NCBI RefSeq assembly: GCF_004348335.1
Contig: NZ_SMJW01000076.1
Span: forward strand, 1 to 32,840
Length of the DNA stretch: 32,840 bases
Origin: Actinomadura bangladeshensis
Lineage (GTDB): Bacteria; Actinomycetota; Actinomycetes; Streptosporangiales; Streptosporangiaceae
Direction of reading: 5' to 3'
Under the pieces are notes generated by a model. That model saw only the letters and a list, made by a program, of their open reading frames with translations. It made no database searches and had not been told where the DNA came from. Below are positions 21,219-29,564 of the stretch, one piece after another. The first letter of the stretch is position 1. Each line of letters begins with the position of its first letter. A program made the position numbers and the translations under genes.

Positions 21219-21994
21219 TCAGCGCTCGAGATCTTCCAGGAGCAGTTCGGCCACCAGATCGATCGTGTCCAGGTCGATGCCGTCTCCGGCCGGGAGGGCA
21301 TTGATCAGCCGGACGGTCTTGGCTCGCTGCTCTACGAACCATCTCCGAGTGTGGAGCGCCGCATCCAGCAGGATCTGACCGTCCGCAGGCGGAGCTGCGC
21401 ACGAGCGGCCGGGCCGGTCGCCGGGTCCAACGTCAACCGCACGACGTCCAGCAAGTCGGTTCCCTCTTTGGCCGCCGGCCGATTCATGATCGCTTGCAGC
21501 TTCATGGCGACCAGTGAGCCTGGAGAGGCCACTCGGACGCGCAGGGTCGTCGGATCCGGAGAGATCTCGGTGTTGAGCACCTCGATCGACATCGGTGTCG
21601 CCGCCTCGACGGCCCAGGCATGTGCCATCACATGCAGCCGGTCCGTCGGATCCTCGGGTAGTTCGGCCAGTTCGTGGTCGGCGACTTCGAGGACGTCTAC
21701 CTGCACCTCGCCGCGAGGGGTCGCTATCCGGACGCCCGAAGGCCCGTGTGGCCGGGCTCCGGATGCGATCAGGATCTCCAGTTGGGGCCGCTCCTCCTTT
21801 GCGCGTCGATTCACGGTATCGAGGTCACTGGTCACTCGATAGGCGGTTCCCAGGCGGCAGAGGACAGCCAGCCCTCCCACGAGAGTGACCTGGCGGGCCG
21901 TGCGCGATTCGACTTCCGGGATCGCGAGGACCAGAGCCTCCATGACCGGTCCGAACAGCTTGACGGTCGGGATATCGCGCTCCTCACCAGACAC
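21219..21994 (-). pseudogene. AbiEii-like nucleotidyltransferase, apparently frameshifted
   Basis: The first about 200 residues form a MNT-fold nucleotidyltransferase: LVGGLAVLCRLG (Gly40-Gly41), then R53-V-T-S-D57-L-D59 carrying the two metal-binding Asp, and further on KLQAIMNRP...K...DLLD, matching the K-R-K-D block of AbiEii toxins. The literal frame stops at 21332 (220 residues) after an Arg-rich tail unlike the family. Shifting frame near 21395-21420 opens a better C-terminus (GQILLDAALHTRRWFVEQ ... LVAELLLEDLER) ending at 21219, about 258 residues. The total of 776 nt is one short of whole codons, consistent with a one-base deletion or an assembly error. Start GTG 21994 overlaps the upstream gene by 11 nt, so the two are co-translated. 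Confidence 0.7.
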
Positions 21995-23030
21995 GTTGCC
22001 ACGGCTCCGGCGGATTCCAGCCCTCTAGGATCTCGTTTCCGCGGCCCGGGTCGGCGGCAAGATCCAGGGCGACGAAAAGCGGATGGGCCAACGGCCAGTG
22101 TTCGTTTCCCAGCTGTCGCTGAGCCGCATCGACGCGGAGTTCACAGGCCATCGTGATGGGAGCCACTCTTATGCTGCACTTCCGATCAGCGGGGTTATCC
22201 GCGCGGCCGAGGAGACGAATTGCCCGGCTGAACGCAGCCTCCGTTGGTACATAGAAGTCCGGCGGGTAGTCGGCGCGTACTCCGATGGGTGCGCCGTACA
22301 AGGCGGCGGCCATCGTGTCCGTCATCGCCCACCCCGTCGTCGATTCCGGATCCTGCAGGCCCAGCCTCAACGCCTTGTTGACGGACCCGTCACCGGGCGC
22401 GGGCAATGAGGCGAGGGAGGCGGCGGGAGTATTCCAGGAACCGGCCAAGCGCCAGAATAGGTCACGGGTGTCCGGTCGTCCTGGCCTGGTCAAGAGTCCT
22501 TCGTTTCGAAGCGCCTTCAGTACCTCTGAAATGGTACTGGCCGATCGATTCAGCTTGCGGGAAATACTGCGGACGCCAGGCTCTTCGTCCGGTTGAAGCA
22601 ACAGCAATGCGGCGACCTCAAGCCCGACCAGGCCGGCGAAGGCATCGGACCTCTCCGGACGTGCGACAAGGGGCTCGACGTCCGTATCAACGAGAATTCC
22701 CGGCCCCTCGAGATGCAGGTGCCCGCGCAGGTCCAGCCAACTCCATCCGTTTTGGCGTAGCAGTCTGCGCGACTGCTCCAATATCCTCTCGCCAACCAGA
22801 ACGGGGATCGAGTCAGTCGGTTCTTCTGGACTCTCCCGGTTCGCCAGAAGAGCGCTCACCGTGGAGGACGTCACTGTTCCCGCACGCGTGAGGCTTATTT
22901 TGGCGGGTGATCCGCGGACGATAATGGAGAGGTCGTGCCCGGTGTCCGTGCTGACCCCCCGGTCGAGGACTTCCACGCCGAGGCTGGTCACCGCGGTCAC
23001 GAAGTCCTCAATCCACTCCGCATCCATCAT
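21984..23030 (-). CDS. Winged-helix regulator, AbiEi-like antitoxin candidate
   Basis: Protein of 348 residues. The N-terminal half is a mixed alpha/beta domain containing WSWLDLRGHLHLEGPGILVD (97-116). A winged helix (about 153-181; SISRKLNRSASTISEVLKAL) and a C-terminal domain follow. A regulator with a central helix-turn-helix overlapping a nucleotidyltransferase gene is the layout of type IV AbiE toxin-antitoxin modules, where the first protein represses the operon. ATG 23030 (or 23027) lies 7 nt after a TACACT -10-like box, implying a leaderless message, and the putative -35 is in the centre of a 30-bp palindrome. A stand-alone transcription factor is the alternative. Confidence 0.65.
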   Translation of the reverse strand: MMDAEWIEDFVTAVTSLGVEVLDRGVSTDTGHDLSIIVRGSPAKISLTRAGTVTSSTVSALLANRESPEEPTDSIPVLVGERILEQSRRLLRQNGWSWLDLRGHLHLEGPGILVDTDVEPLVARPERSDAFAGLVGLEVAALLLLQPDEEPGVRSISRKLNRSASTISEVLKALRNEGLLTRPGRPDTRDLFWRLAGSWNTPAASLASLPAPGDGSVNKALRLGLQDPESTTGWAMTDTMAAALYGAPIGVRADYPPDFYVPTEAAFSRAIRLLGRADNPADRKCSIRVAPITMACELRVDAAQRQLGNEHWPLAHPLFVALDLAADPGRGNEILEGWNPPEPWQRVW

Positions 23031-23037
23031 ATGACCC

Positions 23038-23066
23038 AGTGTATCCGTTGTTCGCTGTTCGGTCAT
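23038..23066 (-). promoter_or_regulatory. Predicted leaderless promoter of the AbiE-like operon
   Basis: On the minus strand ATGACC (-35-like, 23061-23066), a 17-nt spacer and TACACT (-10-like, 23038-23043) precede the ATG at 23030 by 7 nt. The -35 element is inside the palindromic operator, so binding there would block polymerase. Confidence 0.5.
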
Positions 23067-23080
23067 GACCGAACACCGAA
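23051..23080. repeat. 30-bp palindrome (copy at 5' end of AbiE-like module), likely operator
   Basis: The inner 20 bp (23056-23075) are a perfect palindrome with centre GGTCATGACC; the outer five on each side carry one mismatch. It is the same element as the core of 21173-21214 and overlaps the predicted -35 box of the module. Confidence 0.8.
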
Positions 23081-23084
23081 CGCC

Positions 23085-23262
23085 CTCGGTAATGAGTCGG
23101 GGGCAGGTCACGCGTCAGGCGGGTGACCACGTTGAACACCTCGTTCAGCAGCGATGGCTCGGCAGTGTGCAGTGCGGTCACGTGCTCGACCGGGCAGACG
23201 AGGACGTGACCGGGGTCGGCGGGTCGGTGGACAGCGGCCGGGAGTGCCGTTCTACCGGGTCG
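23085..23262 (-). pseudogene. Remnant of a HIT (histidine triad) family gene
   Basis: The minus-strand frame reads PADPGHVLVCPVEHVTALHT, then AEPSLLNEVFNVVTRLTRDL. The PGHVLVxPxxHV stretch is typical of HIT nucleotide hydrolases just ahead of the active site. The HxHxH motif that should follow about 40 residues later is missing because the similarity stops at the palindrome near 23083. No start codon context remains. It was probably truncated when the AbiE-like module arrived (inference). Confidence 0.5.
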
Positions 23263-23271
23263 GCGGGCAGG

Positions 23272-24159
23272 TCACGGTGCCTCGAAAGTGGTCACGGCCA
23301 GCGCCTTGTCCAGGCGGGCGGCGGCCAAGTCGTCGTGGCGGATCACAAAACTCGTGCAGTAGGCCTCGTACTCCGGGAGTTCTCTGGCGAGCGATATCCA
23401 TTCGCTCGTCAGCCGGTGCTTTTCCTCCTCCAGGTGGGAAGGCCATTTCGCGACCGGGATGGCGGGGATCTCGCCTGCCTTCTCGCGTCCCGCGAGGGTC
23501 TGCTCGGCAATGCTGTTGATCACGTCGTCATCGGCGTACCCGCCGATGACGACGCCGGCGCCGGACGGCCATAGGTCGTAGGCCAGAGCCCGGAGTTCGT
23601 CCAGGTGCGGCAGGTCGCGCTCCATGTACTGGGCCAACTGCTGCTTGAAGGGCGACATGTCCTCCCAATCGAGATCCTCCCAGTACTCGTGCCAGTCCTC
23701 GTCGCCCTCCTGGAGCCAAAGGGGCAGCCCGCCGATGAGGTTGGAGCTGAGGTCGAGCTGCTCCCGGACGCACACGGAATCGGGGGCTTCCGCGACCGCG
23801 GTTTCGGTTCCGTCCGGTACATACACGACTTGCGCATACCTCCCGGAAGTGTCCTCGTGGTCCATCTCCTGGTCCACGAAGAAGAGCAGCGTCCCGTCGG
23901 CCGGCAGGTCGAGGCCGTCGATTCTCGGCAGCGCCCCACAATCGACAGAGAAGAGCAGCGGCAACGAACTGTCCCCAGCGGATGGCCATTTCATGCCCAC
24001 CGGCAGTTGGGGCAGCCCTCCGAATTTTCCGACCGGAGAGCCGCCGCCACCCGCGTGCAATCCGATCGACAGACGAAGGTGCTGGCTGAATCTGCTGATC
24101 TCGTCGTCCGGGATGCCCAACTCAAGCGCTGCCCGACGAAACTCACCCCGATGATCCAT
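23272..24159 (-). CDS. DUF1963/YwqG-like protein
   Basis: Soluble protein of 295 residues. Features of the DUF1963 fold family are visible: SPVGKFGGLPQLP, MKWP near residue 56, LLFSVDCGAL, GTLLFFVDQE, and the late Asp/Glu-rich segment with LPLWLQEGDED. Such proteins are widespread, of unknown biochemical role, and often found in immunity or polymorphic-toxin neighbourhoods. ATG 24159 was chosen because upstream the frame runs antisense to a duplicated regulator; no strong ribosome-binding site is present. It has no operon partner. Confidence 0.72.
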   Translation of the reverse strand: MDHRGEFRRAALELGIPDDEISRFSQHLRLSIGLHAGGGGSPVGKFGGLPQLPVGMKWPSAGDSSLPLLFSVDCGALPRIDGLDLPADGTLLFFVDQEMDHEDTSGRYAQVVYVPDGTETAVAEAPDSVCVREQLDLSSNLIGGLPLWLQEGDEDWHEYWEDLDWEDMSPFKQQLAQYMERDLPHLDELRALAYDLWPSGAGVVIGGYADDDVINSIAEQTLAGREKAGEIPAIPVAKWPSHLEEEKHRLTSEWISLARELPEYEAYCTSFVIRHDDLAAARLDKALAVTTFEAP

Positions 24160-24191
24160 GCCCGAGAGGGTAAACCATTGCCGCGTCGCGT

Positions 24192-24484
24192 TCAGTGGTC
24201 GGTCTGGGGGGTGGCGGTGAGGGGGCGGCCGACGATCTGTTGGAGGGTGGTGATGTAGTCGTCGAAGGCGTGGCGGCCTTCCTTGGTGAGCTTGAACCAG
24301 GTGCGGGGGCGCTTGCCGACGTAGCCTTTGCGGATTTCGATGTAGCCGGCCTTCTCCAGGGCGCCGGCGTGCTTCGATACGACCGAGTCGCTCATGTTGA
24401 GGCTGTCGCGGACGAAGGCGAACTCGGCTTCGGTCGCGGTCGCCAGCAGGGAGATGATCTGCAGCCGCGCCGGTGTGTGGATGA
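24192..24484 (-). pseudogene. Truncated second copy of the winged-helix regulator
   Basis: Near-identical to 19412-19704: between 19441-19704 and 24241-24504-equivalent positions I count four base differences, only one changing an amino acid in the recognition region (Ser to Gly). The first few codons, including the ATG, are missing because of a deletion joined at 24484. An in-frame TGA lies just upstream, so only an internal ATG (MSDSVV, 67 residues) could be used, which lacks the first helices of the fold. Confidence 0.85.
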
Positions 24485-24550
24485 GCGAGGCGATTCACAG
24501 GGCCATGAGGGTGCCGGCCTTCGGCGTCCACGTGCGCGGCCGGAACATGG
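24485..24550 (-). pseudogene. Fragment of the duplicated membrane-protein gene
   Basis: Encodes FRPRTWTPKAGTLMAL, identical to the intact copy near 19885-19945, then a TGA where the original has TGG (Trp). Both ends of the gene are missing. It is joined to the regulator remnant by deletion of about 180 bp relative to the intact copy. Confidence 0.8.
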
Positions 24551-24655
24551 GGATGCCTGACGGTCGCAGGCGGACTCCGCCGTGGGTCTAGGCAGGGTGG
24601 GCCGCGCAAGGTATTACTTACTCGTCGGTAGTGGATCTTGGCCCCGGAGCCGCGC

Positions 24656-26194
24656 ATGTCCCCTCGCGCCCGCGTGCGGCGTCTCGCCCTCGCAGCCGTC
24701 CTGTCCCTGGTCGCCGTGCCGGGGACGCTCACCCCCGCGGCGGCGGCCGAGGAGGTGTCGCGGCAGGTGACCGTCCGCTCCTTCGACGGCACCGGCATCG
24801 TCACCTACTTCTTCCGCGCGCCCGGCCTGGCCGCCGGCGAGCGGCGGCCGGTGGTCATGCTGGGGCACGGCTGGGCCGGACGGGCCGAGACCGACCCGGC
24901 GGGCGGCACGCTCGCGTCGCTGCTAGGCGCCGGCTACAACGTCGTCACCTGGAACGCCCGCGGCTTCGGCTCCGGCGGTGAGGCCAACGTCGACGACCCG
25001 CGCGTCGAGGGCCGGGACGCGCAGGCGATCATCGACTGGATCGCCCGGCAGCCGGAGGTCCGGCTCGACCGGGCCGGGGACCCGCGGCTCGGCATGGCGG
25101 GCGGCAGCTACGGCGGCGGCATCCAGCTGGTCACCGCCGGGCTGGACCGGCGGGTGGACGCCATCGCCCCGACGATCGCCTTCAACAGCCTGCTCAACAG
25201 CCTCTACCCCGACCAGATCTTCCGCTCCGGCTGGGGGCTGCTGCTGTGCTCGGGCGGGCTCCAGTCCGGCAACCGGCTGTCCTGGCAGGTGACCAAGGGC
25301 TGCGTGACCGGCATGGCCAGCGGCACCGTCCCGAAGGACGTCGCCGACTGGTTCGGCGCCCACGGCCCCGACTACTTGGTCAAGCGCATCACCGCGCCGA
25401 CGCTGCTCCTTCAGGGCACGGTCGACACCCTGTTCCCCTTGCGTGAGGCCATCGCCAACTACAGGACCCTCGCGGCCAACGGTGTGCCGGTCAAGATGGT
25501 GTGGTTCTGCGGCGGGCACGGCGTCTGCTCAACCAAGCCCGGCCCTGCCGACCATGTCACCAATGCCACCCTCGCCTGGTTCGACAAGTACCTACGGAAC
25601 AAGCCCGTCGACACCGGCGCCGCATTCGAGTACATCGACCAGAACGGCGTCTACCGCACCGCGCCGTCCTACCCGCCCAAGCGGCAGGGGACGCTGCGCG
25701 CCACCGGCTCCGGGTCGATGGCCTTCTCCCGCGCCGACGCCCTCCAGTACCTGGACGACGGCGGGCAGGACGGCGGCCCCGGCGGCCTGCCGCTGCCGGC
25801 CGTGGCCGCCCAGCCCGCGGCCAAGGCCGTCAACGTGCACCTTCCGGCTCCCGCCGGTTCCGGCCAGGCCGTCGGGACGCCGCAGGTCGCCCTCCGCTAC
25901 CGGGGCCTGGCCGCCAAGTCGCGCACCTTCCTGTTCGCGCAGCTCGTGGACCGCGAGACCGGCGTCGTCATCGGTAATCAGGCCACGCCGATCCCGGTCG
26001 TCCTGGACGGCAGGCCGCGCACCGTCACCCGCACCATCGAGGCGGTCTCCTGGGCCGTGGATCGCGGCAGCGACATCGATCTCCAGATCGTCCCCATCAC
26101 CGGCCTGTTCGACTACCAGCGCGCGGCCGGCGCCGTGACGCTGACCGCCGACGTCACCGTCCCCCTGGCGACCGGCCAGGCAGCCCCTCGTTGA
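24656..26194 (+). CDS. Secreted alpha/beta hydrolase (CocE/X-Pro dipeptidyl-peptidase-like)
   Basis: Protein of 512 residues with a Sec signal peptide (RRLALAAVLSLVAVPG...AAAAEE). The N-terminal hydrolase domain has the oxyanion strand MLGHGWAG, nucleophile elbow GGSYGGG, Asp in QGTVDTLFP and His in CGGHGVC. The C-terminal 180 residues are beta-rich and resemble the PepX_C/galactose-binding module of S15-type hydrolases. It probably cleaves esters or peptides outside the cell. ATG 24656 has GGAG 7 nt upstream; an in-frame TTG at 24638 is less likely. The stop codon lies inside the terminator stem. Confidence 0.83.
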   Translation: MSPRARVRRLALAAVLSLVAVPGTLTPAAAAEEVSRQVTVRSFDGTGIVTYFFRAPGLAAGERRPVVMLGHGWAGRAETDPAGGTLASLLGAGYNVVTWNARGFGSGGEANVDDPRVEGRDAQAIIDWIARQPEVRLDRAGDPRLGMAGGSYGGGIQLVTAGLDRRVDAIAPTIAFNSLLNSLYPDQIFRSGWGLLLCSGGLQSGNRLSWQVTKGCVTGMASGTVPKDVADWFGAHGPDYLVKRITAPTLLLQGTVDTLFPLREAIANYRTLAANGVPVKMVWFCGGHGVCSTKPGPADHVTNATLAWFDKYLRNKPVDTGAAFEYIDQNGVYRTAPSYPPKRQGTLRATGSGSMAFSRADALQYLDDGGQDGGPGGLPLPAVAAQPAAKAVNVHLPAPAGSGQAVGTPQVALRYRGLAAKSRTFLFAQLVDRETGVVIGNQATPIPVVLDGRPRTVTRTIEAVSWAVDRGSDIDLQIVPITGLFDYQRAAGAVTLTADVTVPLATGQAAPR

Positions 26195-26251
26195 TCTGCG
26201 GCGTGTTGTTGTTTTCGACGCGCTCATAACAACAACACGCCGCAGGTCAAC
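26190..26251. terminator. Long bidirectional hairpin terminator
   Basis: A 24-bp stem (26190-26213 with 26228-26251; only one G-U pair) and a 14-nt loop lie between the convergent hydrolase and membrane-propeller genes. The arms end in GTTGTTGTT and AACAACAAC, so the structure can act in both directions. Confidence 0.85.
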
Positions 26252-26259
26252 GGATCGGG

Positions 26260-27429
26260 TCAGCGGTGCGTGAAGAGGGGGGTCCAGGAGCCGGCCCGGT
26301 CGGAGCGCTGGTAGCCGGTGAGGGGAGTGATCTTCCCCTTCAGGGTGACGAGCAGGAGCCGGTTGCGGAACTCGCCCTTGCCCTCGCACTTCTTCACGTC
26401 GCAGCCCATGGCGAACAGCTTGCCGTCGTCGGCCCATGCCAGAGCCTGCTGGATCGGGAGGACCGCCACCTTTCGGTCGCTCTTGACATCGGTGATGGTG
26501 ACGGCGGGGCCGGGCGCCGGGCCGAAGCGCGCCCGCAGGGCGCCGTTCGGGGACAGGCCGGCCTCCTGCTGATCCTCGGCCTCGTGCGCGGGTGCGGGCC
26601 GCTTCCGGCCGTCCTGGTCATAGAAGACCTTGGTCGGCTCGGTGGCGGTCGGCGCCCAGATCAGCTTCCCGTCCCGGCTCCAGCCCAGGTCCTGCCGGTG
26701 GTTCGGGTTGCCGGGCAGCCCCGGCAGCGTGTGGAACGCACCCGGCTCGGCCGCGCTGTCGACCACGTAGTAGCCCGTCCTCGGCGATGCGCCCGGGACC
26801 CCGCCGATCACGTCGGGGTTCGAGGAGTAGGACGTCAGGAGCAGCCGGCGGCCGTCCGGCGACCAGGCGAGCCCGCCGACCGGGTGGTCGACCTCGATCC
26901 ACCGCGTGACCTTCTGCGTCTTCATGTCCAGCACGCCGACCTTGGACGCGGGGAGCGGCCCCCGCAGGACGGCCGCGCGCTGCATGCCGGGCGCGACGTC
27001 GAGATACGCCCAGTCCGTCTTCCCGTACGCGCCCGTGGACGGGTTGTACAGGTGCCAGGTGCGGCGGACGGTGCCCCGCTCGGCCCCCATCGCCGTGTTG
27101 CCGGTGTAGTAGGCGGCCACGGCCGTGTGCCCGGCGGCGACGAGGCGGCTGGGGAAGCCACTGCCCAGGTCCGTGCGCAGCGATGTGTCCGCGGACAGGG
27201 ACACGGGCTCGAACGCGACCTGCTGCGACGGCCGCACCGGACCGCCGGCGGAGACGAGGACGACGGCGGTCGCCCCGGCGAGCAGCGCGCTCGTCCCGCC
27301 GACCAGTGCGATCTTGAAGGAGCGGCGGCGGGTGCGTCCGCGCAGCGCGCGGTCGGCGAGGCCGGCGGGGACCCGCGCCTCCTCGGCCCATGCGTCGAGC
27401 GTGCTCTTGACGATCGTTTCGGGCTTCAT
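26260..27429 (-). CDS. Membrane-anchored beta-propeller protein, putative anti-sigma partner
   Basis: Protein of 389 residues: a short cytoplasmic N-terminus (about 1-37), one membrane helix (IALVGGTSALLAGATAVVLV, about 40-60), then an extracytoplasmic region with WD40/TolB-like propeller repeats (GGLAWSPDGRRLLLTS, LGWSRDGKLIWAP, ALAWADDGKLFAM). The ATG overlaps the TGA of the ECF sigma factor gene by 4 nt, so it is translationally coupled. Such an arrangement suggests a membrane sensor or modulator of the sigma factor, though no anti-sigma zinc motif is visible. Confidence 0.75.
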   Translation of the reverse strand: MKPETIVKSTLDAWAEEARVPAGLADRALRGRTRRRSFKIALVGGTSALLAGATAVVLVSAGGPVRPSQQVAFEPVSLSADTSLRTDLGSGFPSRLVAAGHTAVAAYYTGNTAMGAERGTVRRTWHLYNPSTGAYGKTDWAYLDVAPGMQRAAVLRGPLPASKVGVLDMKTQKVTRWIEVDHPVGGLAWSPDGRRLLLTSYSSNPDVIGGVPGASPRTGYYVVDSAAEPGAFHTLPGLPGNPNHRQDLGWSRDGKLIWAPTATEPTKVFYDQDGRKRPAPAHEAEDQQEAGLSPNGALRARFGPAPGPAVTITDVKSDRKVAVLPIQQALAWADDGKLFAMGCDVKKCEGKGEFRNRLLLVTLKGKITPLTGYQRSDRAGSWTPLFTHR

Positions 27430-27941
27430 TGCCGAGCCTCCTCGGGCTTCCGGTCGTTCAGTTCGGGGGCCAGTTCGCGCAGCCGCGCGAGGGAGCGATG
27501 CGTCGTGCTGCGCACGGTGCCGACGCCGCAGCCGAGGATCCGGGCGACCTCCGCCTCGGGCAGGTCCTCGAAGAACCGCAGCACCAGCACCGCCCGCTGC
27601 CGGGACGTGAGGCGGGCCAGCGCCGTGCGGACGGTCAGCTTCAGGTCGACCGCCGACGTGGCGTCGCGCGCGACCTCCTCGGGCGGCGCGGCGACCCGCG
27701 TCTCCCGCCGCCGCCGCGTCCGCCGCCAGGTGCTGACCTGCTGGCGGTACAGGGTGCGCCGGACGTACGGCTCCGGGTCGTCGATGCCGGCCCAGTGCTT
27801 CGCCGCCTTGGCGAGCGCCGCCTGCAGCAGGTCCTCCGCCGCGTGCTGGTCGCCCCCGGCGAGCAGGTACGCCAGGCGCATCAGCGCGGCCGACCTCGTC
27901 TCCACGAACTCACGGAAATGTCGCTCTTCCGCGTCATCCAT
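27426..27941 (-). CDS. ECF RNA polymerase sigma factor, SigE family
   Basis: Protein of 171 residues with sigma region 2 (FREFVETRSAALMRLAYLLA ... AEDLLQAAL, about 8-75) and region 4 (LTSRQRAVLVLRFFEDLPEA ... GTVRSTTHRSLARLRE, about 115-160). It is of the short SigE-type group common in actinomycetes. ATG 27941 has GGAGG at the right spacing; the frame is open further upstream to a TTG at 27971. It is the first gene of an operon with the propeller protein and directs polymerase to an unknown stress regulon. Confidence 0.9.
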   Translation of the reverse strand: MDDAEERHFREFVETRSAALMRLAYLLAGGDQHAAEDLLQAALAKAAKHWAGIDDPEPYVRRTLYRQQVSTWRRTRRRRETRVAAPPEEVARDATSAVDLKLTVRTALARLTSRQRAVLVLRFFEDLPEAEVARILGCGVGTVRSTTHRSLARLRELAPELNDRKPEEARQ

Positions 27942-28272
27942 CGTCACCTCCGAATTACCGTCCCCCTTCAAGACGCTCCCGGCCCCGTTCCGCTATGCCT
28001 GCCGCGCGGCTCTTTCTGCCGCGCTTTCCGCGGCGCCCTCCCCCGGGGTGGCGGCGTCCGGTGAACGACATCGGACGCTCTGTGACGTCCACGAAAGTTC
28101 CCGGACGTGTGGTGTTTTTGCTATCGGGTAGGCCGAAGCTGGTCGAATGTCGACCTAGACTTTGCGCCCGGGGTCGCCACGGGTCATGATTTGCCTCACA
28201 CAGGTCTCATAAGTAAGTAATTACCCCCTGTGTACGGCGCGCAACGCTGGGGGACGAGCAGGGGAGGTTTGT
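27942..28272. other. 331-bp intergenic region with divergent promoters
   Basis: It lies between the ECF sigma gene (minus) and the PucR gene (plus). A perfect GGTCGA-ATG-TCGACC inverted repeat occurs at 28141-28155, and an AT-rich stretch with AAGTAAGTAA at 28211-28220. No coding frame is convincing. The palindrome may be a regulator site for either gene. Confidence 0.45.
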
Positions 28273-29547
28273 GTGGCGAACGACGGTTCGACCACCAGCG
28301 GGCGCCCGTGGGCGGATCTGCCCAGGGAACTGGCAGATCACATGCGCCCCCACCTCGACGAGGTGGCGGACGACATGATCCAGGAGATCCAGACGCGCGT
28401 CAGGGAGTACGACCGGCCCGGGGACGGCTCCTACTCGGGGACCCTGCGCCTCGCCGTCGAGCGCGTCCTCCACTACTTCGTCGACCGGGTCGCCGACCCG
28501 GCGCACGACCCCGCCCCGGTGACCGACTTCTTCCGCGCCATCGGCCGCGGCGAGGCCGGCGAGGGCCGCAGCCTCGACGCGATGCAGACGGCGATGCGGG
28601 TCGGCGGAATGGTGGCGTGGCGCCGGATGACCGAGGGCGCCGAGGTGCTCCAGGTGTCGCCGCGCACGCTCGGCGCCGTCGGCGAGGTCCTGATGGAGTT
28701 CCAAGACGACCTGGCGCACGCCGCCGCCGAGGGGTTCTCGCAGGCCAAGGCCGCCGTCGCGGGCGAGATGCAGCGCCGCCGCAAGCGCCTGCTGGACCTG
28801 CTGTTCGCCGACCCGCCCGCCGCGCAGGAGGCCATCGCCGACCTCGCGGCCGCCGCGCACTGGCCGATCCCGCGGACGATCGCCGCGGTCGCGCTCGGCC
28901 GGCACCAGGACGCCAGGCAGCCGGCCTTCCCGCCGGACGTCCTCGCCGACCTGACCCGCCGCACCCCCAGCCTGATCATCCCCGACCCGGACGGCCCCGG
29001 CCGCGCCAAGCTCGTGGACCGGGCCCTGGCGGGAACGCTCGCCGTCGTCGGCCCGACCGTCCCGCTGATGGAGGCGGCGCGGTCCATCCAGTGGGCGCGC
29101 AAGACGCTGTCGCTCGTCCAGCGCGGGGTGATCGAGGCGGACAGCGGCGTGATCCGCAGCGTGGAGCACATGTCCACGCTGATCCTCTTCCAGGACGAGG
29201 GGCTCGTCACCTCGCTCGCCGACCTGCGCCTCGCCCCGCTCGCGCACCTGCGGCCGAGCCAGCAGGACCGGCTCGCCGAGACGCTGCTGGCCTGGCTGCA
29301 GTCGGGACGCAACGCCAACGAGGTCGCGATGCGGCTGCACGTCCACCCGCAGACCGTCCGGTACCGGCTGCGGCAGCTGGAGGAGCTGTTCGGCGACCAG
29401 CTGCTCGACCCGGACCTGCGCTTCGACCTGGAGATCGTGCTGCGCGCCCGCGCGCTGCTCGCCGACAACGCGGGCGAGCGGATCATCCCGCCGTCCCGCG
29501 AGGCGGTCGGCGACTCCGGCGAGGTCGTCAGCTTCCGCCGCACCTGA
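28273..29547 (+). CDS. PucR-family transcriptional regulator
   Basis: Regulator of 424 residues. The N-terminal two thirds is a helical sensor domain of the RsbRD/GGDEF-like PucR type without a recognised ligand motif. The C-terminal PucR helix-turn-helix (about 340-400) is clear: LAETLLAWLQSGRNANEVAM, LHVHPQTVRYRLRQLEELFG. GTG 28273 follows AGGGGAGG. It is probably an activator; the targets are not apparent, because its neighbours are a divergent ECF operon and a convergent small gene. Confidence 0.87.
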   Translation: MANDGSTTSGRPWADLPRELADHMRPHLDEVADDMIQEIQTRVREYDRPGDGSYSGTLRLAVERVLHYFVDRVADPAHDPAPVTDFFRAIGRGEAGEGRSLDAMQTAMRVGGMVAWRRMTEGAEVLQVSPRTLGAVGEVLMEFQDDLAHAAAEGFSQAKAAVAGEMQRRRKRLLDLLFADPPAAQEAIADLAAAAHWPIPRTIAAVALGRHQDARQPAFPPDVLADLTRRTPSLIIPDPDGPGRAKLVDRALAGTLAVVGPTVPLMEAARSIQWARKTLSLVQRGVIEADSGVIRSVEHMSTLILFQDEGLVTSLADLRLAPLAHLRPSQQDRLAETLLAWLQSGRNANEVAMRLHVHPQTVRYRLRQLEELFGDQLLDPDLRFDLEIVLRARALLADNAGERIIPPSREAVGDSGEVVSFRRT

Positions 29548-29564
29548 GCGGACCGGCCCACCGG

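Noticed and set aside
25360..25390. Similarity of the GPDYLVKR segment of the secreted hydrolase to the start of the IS30 remnant (ADYLVKR)
   Set aside because: Short chance match; the surrounding sequences are unrelated.
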